Positions 59,001-64,000 of a stretch of 64,000 bases of DNA are shown in pieces. The notes below the pieces were generated by a model, which made no database searches, was not told the DNA's origin, and worked only from the letters and a program-made list of their open reading frames with translations. The stretch is from Stentor roeselii. Taxonomy: Eukaryota > Ciliophora > Heterotrichea > Heterotrichida > Stentoridae. Location: NCBI GenBank assembly GCA_006503475.1, contig RSEH01000094.1, forward strand, positions 62,001-126,000, given 5' to 3'. The stretch's first letter is position 1. Every line of letters begins with the position of its first letter. A program made the translations under genes and the position numbers.

Positions 59001-60456
59001 GTACCGAGATGAAAAAAGTGCAGAGCTGAACAACAAAAATACTCCTGAAATGAAAGTCGCTTACAATAAAACAAATTTAGAATTCAATGAAACCCGAGCA
59101 ATTCAGCACACTCACTCTCAGCAAAGATCTTCAGAATTAACCTTAGAAGAAAAATCATTTGATTCAACATCGCCATTAAACAACCAAGAAAATGAAGAAG
59201 ATCTAAAATTAGCAATTTCTTATCATCATTCATTTCTCCTTCAAAGATTTTTTACTTACATTAAATCCAACACAACACTTTCAAAGCAGGTTAAATCTCG
59301 GGTTATCAGTGCTTCTTTAGTTCTTACAAAATTCATGAATTCGCATTTAGAACTCTCAGCGATTTCAACTCTTCAACAAGTTAATGTTCGTGAAATACGC
59401 CAAAACAACAGAGCGAAAAATCACAAAAGACGTAAAACCTTGAAAAAAATCCTGGATTTCCTGAAAAAGAGAAAAATTTTTAAATTTGACTTACTTCAAA
59501 AATACGAAATTATCTCAAAAAATCACAAAAAACTTGAAAAAAAGAGAATTTTTTTAAACTGGGTGAAAACAATGAAGATCAGAAACTACTCGAAAGACTT
59601 GATGATAAAATACCATTTTTTACTAGTAAAAGACATCTTCTCCAAATGGCTGACTGAACTAAAAATAAAAGAAATCCAATCAAGAAAAACCTATCAACTC
59701 AAAGTTTTCAGCTTGGCAGGTCTTCAGATATACGCTGAAAAGACCTTCCATGCGAAGGCTCATTTAAACAAAGCTAAAACTTTAGAACTCGCCAAAGTGA
59801 AAAAAAAGGTTTTTTCATCATGGAAAGACTTCAGAGACCGAAAGTTAAAATCAAAGTTCTTCCGTGAAAGGTTTCTTAAGAAATTGAAACAAATCAGCAT
59901 CAACGCCTTCAAAGACTATCACATCCAGTCCCTCATTGAAAAAGAAATCCAAGGAAGATGCTACAAAAATCTCATCTTTCGTTATGTTCATCGATGGAGA
60001 CTACAGTTGAAAAGAAAGCTGAAGTTAAAAAAACTCTTGAAAAAAATCCTTATTCATCGATTTGTGAAAGTTGAAAGTCTTTATCTGCTGAAATGGCAGC
60101 AAATTGAAATGATTTCTAATAAAACTGTCATTGTGAAAACTTTGAGGACTAAAAAAATCAATAAAGAGGAAAATTTGCTGAAAAGTATCAAGTTTCGCAA
60201 GTTTTATGTTATTGGAAAAGTCTTTTATGCCTGGGATCAGTTTGTTTCTGACCATTCTATTAAGAGAAGGAGGAATTTTATTTATTCGGTCTTTATGGGA
60301 TGGAAACTTCAGACTAGGGAAAATGCCTTGCTTCGGAAATACTTGATTGAAAGTAACTTATCTGAAAAGTATCTTCAGAGTTCTGTTGAATTCACTGGAG
60401 GCTTGCTGAAGTCAATGAGTTCTTTAAGCAGTTTTCAGTCGATTAACTTTAATTAA
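56053..60456 (+). CDS. Sfi1-like centrin-binding repeat protein
   Basis: The 1,467-residue protein has two blocks of regularly spaced Leu/Phe-x-x-Trp units, about residues 130-640 and 1,110-1,440. Examples are LKTFWKAWSDF, SLNSWKIFVNF, VLESWLKFVV, LKIFHSWSEK, IFKAWAEKY, IFSKWLTEL, VFSSWKDFRD and VFYAWDQFV. I count roughly 24, with spacing of about 33 residues where regular, as in Sfi1 centrin-binding repeats. Between them lies a disordered region with repeated EKSPES-like units. Sfi1-type proteins bind centrin along a long helix at basal bodies, and related proteins work in ciliate contractile fibres. Which of these applies here cannot be told. Confidence 0.82.
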   Translation: MNHLLDEIFNDARYSGKVNLLQVLISYEKVIQARRISYYSDEGVEVYQALLRWGREKPFTENKKDLPSESSGLQVTDLFAEPVQESLPIKTKKSLESHFQPLLKSSHLNPIKTPSKPLTSNQILAEAFASRSLKIRVFLLWIEAHNFSLHEKLAELKTLEKKKKNSKAFKFFSNLLLKKTLQGWTRFNLSQLKKKIARHLFRSNKLKTFWKAWSDFHRKNEILNGLKFTASFIHSQWLVKKTLIALTRHVHSQMLIKLKTHRVQERICFNLAQKSLNSWKIFVNFRLKSKILQLRSMKLRPEILKKRGFFQFFIGSCIKKEIRENKNKAKKFRINWTYQKVLESWLKFVVRKNRKIFHWQQAGLMRNKRILSDGFKFFAGVVKREEEFREKCLKIAVKKKKIRVFHEWKSISFSYRNVVYPDKIYFIFYLWLGFGRQFNFGSHFKQVKEKKQSVACGSLEYFIKKSLLNTWKQSLENVKKFKKKLQMKNKLKIFHSWSEKTKTMTRIKSILNPYLKAKKLEIKEKIFKAWAEKYLKIILNKSLYKQFSIQKNKRILISNLKFWRSRLKLKIRHNRENQISKKFMRKTLLTKYLESWNFLFRKTRKKSELSRLSQIFFLEKYTLKPWNLWRKWFLEKCKKDFKVFVSKTKELNSEFIEEQEIDEDLEENVLKKSKSQKIVNKKEMFSEPTFKRQVDSSIQTDSAGIVLTQVKSSQNRNIESKSIFVRPKFSKLPENNLKHMKISEKEEEIVKAKDFGELDGEVVKEDRKICVKLESPQVVFNTFSNISPKNRKIFNEEVINCSEIEKNTNKEKFQLNIEKSDVFSVKSSNLISQKHSEVYLNQYKQDTSFNNELGNYLQPMNNKTSLEIDLIYKKSSESSILKYLDEKSPDNSHFISKNEKSSDSSNFPSLNKISDSKSNFLNEKSPEPANFDDSFRKSVESPNMILNNKNPESSNLKSSSENAPKLEEFKESFEKSPESLILMYRDEKSAELNNKNTPEMKVAYNKTNLEFNETRAIQHTHSQQRSSELTLEEKSFDSTSPLNNQENEEDLKLAISYHHSFLLQRFFTYIKSNTTLSKQVKSRVISASLVLTKFMNSHLELSAISTLQQVNVREIRQNNRAKNHKRRKTLKKILDFLKKRKIFKFDLLQKYEIISKNHKKLEKKRIFLNWVKTMKIRNYSKDLMIKYHFLLVKDIFSKWLTELKIKEIQSRKTYQLKVFSLAGLQIYAEKTFHAKAHLNKAKTLELAKVKKKVFSSWKDFRDRKLKSKFFRERFLKKLKQISINAFKDYHIQSLIEKEIQGRCYKNLIFRYVHRWRLQLKRKLKLKKLLKKILIHRFVKVESLYLLKWQQIEMISNKTVIVKTLRTKKINKEENLLKSIKFRKFYVIGKVFYAWDQFVSDHSIKRRRNFIYSVFMGWKLQTRENALLRKYLIESNLSEKYLQSSVEFTGGLLKSMSSLSSFQSINFN

Positions 60457-60595
60457 TAGAATTAATATTATGAAAATAAGTAGATATAAAATGTTTGATT
60501 CTAAGACATGATAATATAATGAAAGAAAGTCATCTATTTGATGGAAATTTAATTTTTTGAATAAAGAAAGTCAAGCTAAAATATTAACAATCTAA

Positions 60596-62143
60596 CTAAG
60601 CTGTAATATTCAGAATCAAGGTATAACAAGGCTCTGCGGCGTATATATTTGAAAATCTGAACGTTTTTCCTTCCCTGTATAAAATAAGATCTTCTCTTTC
60701 TCCTCTGAAATGATGCCTTTCTCTGTTATTGCTTGGTAGTCCATCTTTGATTTTAGTATAATAAACTTTATAAGCAATTAAATGAACCGGTTTTTTATTT
60801 TTTTTATCTGATTTAGTTTCTTCACCTTCACGATTTTTTATTCCTTTAGTAATTGCATTTTTTATTTCATTATCATTATATTCATACAGGTGATAACAAT
60901 TATCATTATGCAACTTTAACCCATCATTTAGTTCTTCATCAACTGGATCTACTGAATCAAACTGAGTACTTAAAAGAAATTTATCATGAACTTCACGATA
61001 ATCATCAAAAAAAAGATGATTCCTGTACTTAATCATACTAGAAGGCGTAACTATGCAAAAATTTTGAATTTTCACTGAATCTAAATGCATTTCAGTTAAA
61101 ATATTATTTGCTTTCATGAATTTCTGATGGTTTTCATCATTAATATCTTTTATGGGTGTAAGAATGTCTCCTTTTATTGAATATGAGTTTAAATATTCTG
61201 CGAAAGTTGAGCAATCGATTAAACGATGATAATCTTTCCCACATTTAAAACACTTTTCGCATGATTCGCAGTATTCTTGACCCCTATTTAAGGATAATCT
61301 ACGGCAATTAGTGCAGAAAATAATTACTCCTCTTTGAAATAAAGGAAAATTATCTCTTAAATCAGAAAGTAGAGACGCTCTGCTATCATCTGGAGATGCT
61401 GAGTGTTTAATTATTTCTTTTAGTTGATCGAAAGGTGGATAATATGAAGATGTTCTATGTTCTTTTATGCACATTATTGATAGCTGCTTTCGGTGTAATG
61501 ACTTGGGATCGTTTTTGATTATTTTTATTATATTTCTTATGTAATTTTCTACTGCTGTACCGTAACAATTTAAGCAGACTTTTCCGCAGCAGTCGAAATC
61601 CTTATATTGATCCTTGAGCATAGGAGACTTTTTAAATTGACAGTGCTCGTATCCAGCAATACATGTAGATATAAACTGTCTTCTTAGCCCTGTTCTGATA
61701 CATTCATTAAACTCATCTTCAGATATATACTTTTTCATTTCATTTTCCTCTAAGTATTTATCAGGTGCTCCACATCCCATGGCGTTGCATCCTTCACATC
61801 CTACCTTGACATCTCTATTAAGCTCAAGTGTTTTAATAATATAATCATGAAGACACGAGTGACAATAAGTATGAAATTGACAGCAAGTTATCTTATAAAG
61901 TTTTGTTTCACTTTTATAAAATCCATTTTCAAAGCATTTTTTCCCAGAGCAAACCTGCAAAAACTTTTTTCTAATAGGTTTAACCCAAACATAAAGAGAA
62001 ACGGGATTTCCCCTGACAATCATTTGCTCACGAAGCAATTCCGCTAGCAAATATTGAAAACCTTGATAATTCCTATTAGAAACATACTGATTGAGATCAT
62101 TTTGATGCTTATTAAGCTGTGAGAGCATGATACTCCTTTCCAT
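60596..62143 (-). CDS. Cys-rich RBR-like zinc-binding protein
   Basis: The 515-residue protein has a RING1-like module at about residues 65-130: CSGKKC, then TCCQFHTYCHSC and CEGC. A middle Cys-rich part follows (CIAGYEHC, CCGKVCLNC), then a third module near 275-320 (CTNCRRLSLNRGQEYCESCEKCFKCGKDYH). The order recalls RING-in-between-RING E3 ligases, but spacing is divergent and no clear catalytic Cys is assigned. The C-terminal 190 residues have no recognised domain. It faces the MFS transporter gene with 38 bases between starts. Confidence 0.6.
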   Translation of the reverse strand: MERSIMLSQLNKHQNDLNQYVSNRNYQGFQYLLAELLREQMIVRGNPVSLYVWVKPIRKKFLQVCSGKKCFENGFYKSETKLYKITCCQFHTYCHSCLHDYIIKTLELNRDVKVGCEGCNAMGCGAPDKYLEENEMKKYISEDEFNECIRTGLRRQFISTCIAGYEHCQFKKSPMLKDQYKDFDCCGKVCLNCYGTAVENYIRNIIKIIKNDPKSLHRKQLSIMCIKEHRTSSYYPPFDQLKEIIKHSASPDDSRASLLSDLRDNFPLFQRGVIIFCTNCRRLSLNRGQEYCESCEKCFKCGKDYHRLIDCSTFAEYLNSYSIKGDILTPIKDINDENHQKFMKANNILTEMHLDSVKIQNFCIVTPSSMIKYRNHLFFDDYREVHDKFLLSTQFDSVDPVDEELNDGLKLHNDNCYHLYEYNDNEIKNAITKGIKNREGEETKSDKKNKKPVHLIAYKVYYTKIKDGLPSNNRERHHFRGEREDLILYREGKTFRFSNIYAAEPCYTLILNITA

Positions 62144-62181
62144 ATTATTATAATCATGTTTTTTCTCAGACCCGAATAAAT

Positions 62182-63639
62182 ATGAGCTACCATCTGGAAC
62201 ACAATGAATACAGACGTTTAATCTACGTTTTAAGTCTCAACAACTTCCTCCGTGGTGTCTGCCACGGTGTGATAATTCCAGGACTATTACTAACAATCAC
62301 ATCAGTAAACCCTACTCAGCTCTCAGTCTCAAACAACCTGTTCCTCTTATCCATCGCTCTCTTCGAGTCTTTCTACGTGATCGGAAAGCTTCTGATATAC
62401 ATAAAAAGCCATCTTTCCTTCAGCCGTTCCGCTTACTTCAAGTTCTTGCTCTTAAGTCTAGTCTCTCCATGCTTATACATCTTATCCTTCGTGTTGAAAG
62501 AAACCAACGCCCTGATCTTCGCCTTGGCCTTAGAAGGCTTCTGGAGAGGAAGCCTCGAAAGGATGGAGTCCGTGTTGATCACTGAAATAGACAAGTCAAC
62601 GCGTGAGTCCGACCAAGAAATCATTCAACATTGCAAAAGTCTCGGCCTGGTCTGCGGGCCGATTGTCGGGTTCTTCGTCAAGTCGTACTTCGACTTCGCC
62701 CAAGTAGGTCTCGACATTCCCAACCTGAGTTTTCCTGGCTTTATTCAGTTACTCTGCGTAGTGCTCATGATTCCCATCCACTTCGCAGCAAGCATCAACA
62801 TCTACAAGCCAGGAAAGCTGAAAACCTCTGAATCTCGCAGTTATAATCGAAATGAATCGGAGACTATGGGAAACGCGTCGATTGAAAACAGTAAAAAACT
62901 GGAAAGCAGCCATCTTTACATTTTTGTCGCGCTTTTTATCATCATGAACTATAGCTTTAGCAGGTCTATCAAGGAAGTCGCCTTGCCTGTGCTTATCAAT
63001 CAAGGAAGTCTTTCTAGTGAATGTCCTTGCAAAGACCTGTTGTCTCCGAACTTTGTGTATCTGGCCTTCGCGTTTTCGGCATTTTTCGAGTTGGTTGGAA
63101 CAGTCGCTGCCTACCGGCCGCGACGAGTGTCAGTGAAAAAAAGTGTTTACCTGCCGGTTTTGTTTACCATTGCAGGGAATGCCTTGCTGATCAGCAATGA
63201 GTCAATGAGTCTGCAACTTTTGACGGTCGGAGTCGCTTTGCAAAGCTTTTCCAGTCCTTTCGGAGTGATCTGCGGGAGGACGCTGTTCGTGAGGTACGTC
63301 GGAGGCAATGCGCCTGTCAAGTTCACCTTGGTTCGGCTGTTCCTTGAACTCCTTGGAGCACTTATTGGCCCTTTCTTCACCATGCAGGCCTATATGGTCA
63401 AATGTGGCCTTTGCTTTAGTTTGACTACTTTTCTTTTCTCTGTTTCTTTTGTACTGCTTTTTTACGCTCATGTCAAAAAGTACATCGAGAAGAAGTATAA
63501 GGAAAACTTGACGACTTCTTTTGATAGCAGACCGAATAGTCAAGAAAAACTTAAACTCAAGGAAAGGAAAACTCTTAGAAAAAGAAAGACTCTAGTTGGG
63601 GATGAAGTCGAGATGGTTAATTTTAAAAAAAATGAATAG
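62182..63639 (+). CDS. MFS-type membrane transporter, about twelve TM segments
   Basis: The 485-residue protein has two bundles of about six hydrophobic segments separated by a charged loop of about 45 residues near 210-255, the usual major-facilitator layout. GLVCGPIVGFFVKSYF after a short charged turn resembles TM5 of MFSD8-type carriers. The C-terminal 50 residues are basic and cytoplasmic. No substrate can be inferred. Sense-strand composition is C-rich in the first half and G-rich in the second. The TAG stop lies 2 bases before the nicotinamidase ATG. Confidence 0.75.
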   Translation: MSYHLEHNEYRRLIYVLSLNNFLRGVCHGVIIPGLLLTITSVNPTQLSVSNNLFLLSIALFESFYVIGKLLIYIKSHLSFSRSAYFKFLLLSLVSPCLYILSFVLKETNALIFALALEGFWRGSLERMESVLITEIDKSTRESDQEIIQHCKSLGLVCGPIVGFFVKSYFDFAQVGLDIPNLSFPGFIQLLCVVLMIPIHFAASINIYKPGKLKTSESRSYNRNESETMGNASIENSKKLESSHLYIFVALFIIMNYSFSRSIKEVALPVLINQGSLSSECPCKDLLSPNFVYLAFAFSAFFELVGTVAAYRPRRVSVKKSVYLPVLFTIAGNALLISNESMSLQLLTVGVALQSFSSPFGVICGRTLFVRYVGGNAPVKFTLVRLFLELLGALIGPFFTMQAYMVKCGLCFSLTTFLFSVSFVLLFYAHVKKYIEKKYKENLTTSFDSRPNSQEKLKLKERKTLRKRKTLVGDEVEMVNFKKNE

Positions 63640-63641
63640 AA

Positions 63642-64000
63642 ATGGATGTTCTTATTGTCGTTGATGTGCAAAATGACTTTTGTGAAGGAGGGGCACTTGC
63701 TGTCGATGGTGGAAGTCAAATCGTTCCAGTTATTAATGCGATAAGGTCTAAGTTTAACAAAGTTATTTTCACACAAGACTGGCATCCTCCTAATCATGTG
63801 TCATTTGCTTCTAGTCATCCTGGAGAGAAGGTTTTAACTACTATTACATTAAATTCAGGAAAGAAACAAGAACTCTGGCCTACTCATTGTGTGCAGAACA
63901 CGCAAGGAGCTGCACTTCGAGAAGATTTAATTGTAGAACCTACGGATAGGATTGTGAAAAAAGGACTTAATCAGGATCATGATAGTTATTCTGCTTTTGG
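63642..64000 (+). CDS. PNC1: Nicotinamidase, N-terminal part (cut by window edge)
   Basis: The first 119 residues are in the window. VDVQNDFCEGGALAV carries the catalytic Asp8, TQDWHPPNHVSFASSH the metal-binding Asp46 and His48, WPTHCVQ is the usual conserved turn, and the Lys of IVKKG near 106 is the likely catalytic Lys. The catalytic Cys lies beyond the edge. The enzyme deamidates nicotinamide to nicotinate in NAD salvage. The ATG follows the previous stop by only two A residues. Confidence 0.9.
   Translation, partial: MDVLIVVDVQNDFCEGGALAVDGGSQIVPVINAIRSKFNKVIFTQDWHPPNHVSFASSHPGEKVLTTITLNSGKKQELWPTHCVQNTQGAALREDLIVEPTDRIVKKGLNQDHDSYSAF

Noticed and set aside
1-64000. Transposons, virus-like elements or CRISPR arrays
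   Set aside because: No transposase, reverse transcriptase, integrase or capsid-like protein, no long terminal repeats and no spaced short repeats were found. The tandem repeats seen are local.

Overview
The window looks like macronuclear DNA of a heterotrich ciliate, most likely Stentor or a close relative. It is AT-rich and packed with intact genes on both strands, often only 2 to 40 bases apart. All three standard stop codons end genes (TAA for the dynein, TAG for the last complete transporter, TGA for the 196-residue protein at 17062), and none occurs inside the long frames, so the code is standard. Twelve interruptions of frames are each repaired by removing exactly 15 bases of the form GTR-N6-A-N3-AG. 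Tiny introns plus the standard code is the known signature of Stentor. No tRNA, rRNA, CRISPR array, transposon or virus-like element was recognised.

Layout. 1-3.5 kb, minus strand: a DENN protein cut by the window edge, a PX/BAR sorting nexin and a mitochondrial acyltransferase (branched-chain E2). 3.5-18.1 kb: a 4,281-residue axonemal dynein heavy chain of DNAH1 type, two small unknown proteins and an ATG8-like protein. 18.7-24.7 kb: an SR splicing factor, a SMARCAL1-like helicase, an EF-hand-like protein, a zinc-finger protein and a small unknown. 25-32.3 kb: an STK32-like kinase, EMC10, two small unknowns, an F-box/FBA protein, a dCache membrane receptor and an FLVCR-type transporter. 32.3-37.2 kb, minus strand: a PLK4-like kinase, a CDKL kinase and the NOG1 GTPase. 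37.3-44.5 kb: radial spoke RSPH1, a sterol reductase of ERG4 type, a tandem-repeat spacer, a Pumilio protein, NOP14 and a RING protein. 44.5-56 kb: a WD40/ankyrin/six-TM channel, a small unknown, a TPR protein with a huge Lys/Ser/Glu tail, a membrane RING protein and a coiled-coil protein. 56-64 kb: an Sfi1-like centrin-binding protein, an RBR-like protein, an MFS transporter and the start of a nicotinamidase.

The genes form no single pathway, but several belong to cilia, basal bodies or centrin fibres (dynein, RSPH1, CDKL, PLK4-like, Sfi1-like) and two to ribosome biogenesis (NOG1, NOP14). The most unusual signals are: (1) a sharp alternation of strand composition, C-over-G to G-over-C and back, on a scale of about 0.4 to 1.5 kb, running through genes and spacers alike; (2) a 42-base intron with a TACTAAC box in the SR-protein gene, where all other detected introns are 15 bases; (3) a PLK4-like kinase with an apparent polo-box region in a ciliate; (4) a WD40-ankyrin-channel fusion; (5) a degenerating tandem repeat that fills the spacer up to the Pumilio start codon.

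All domain calls are from reading the translated sequence and from memory of the families. No database search was run, and coordinates of domains inside proteins are approximate.
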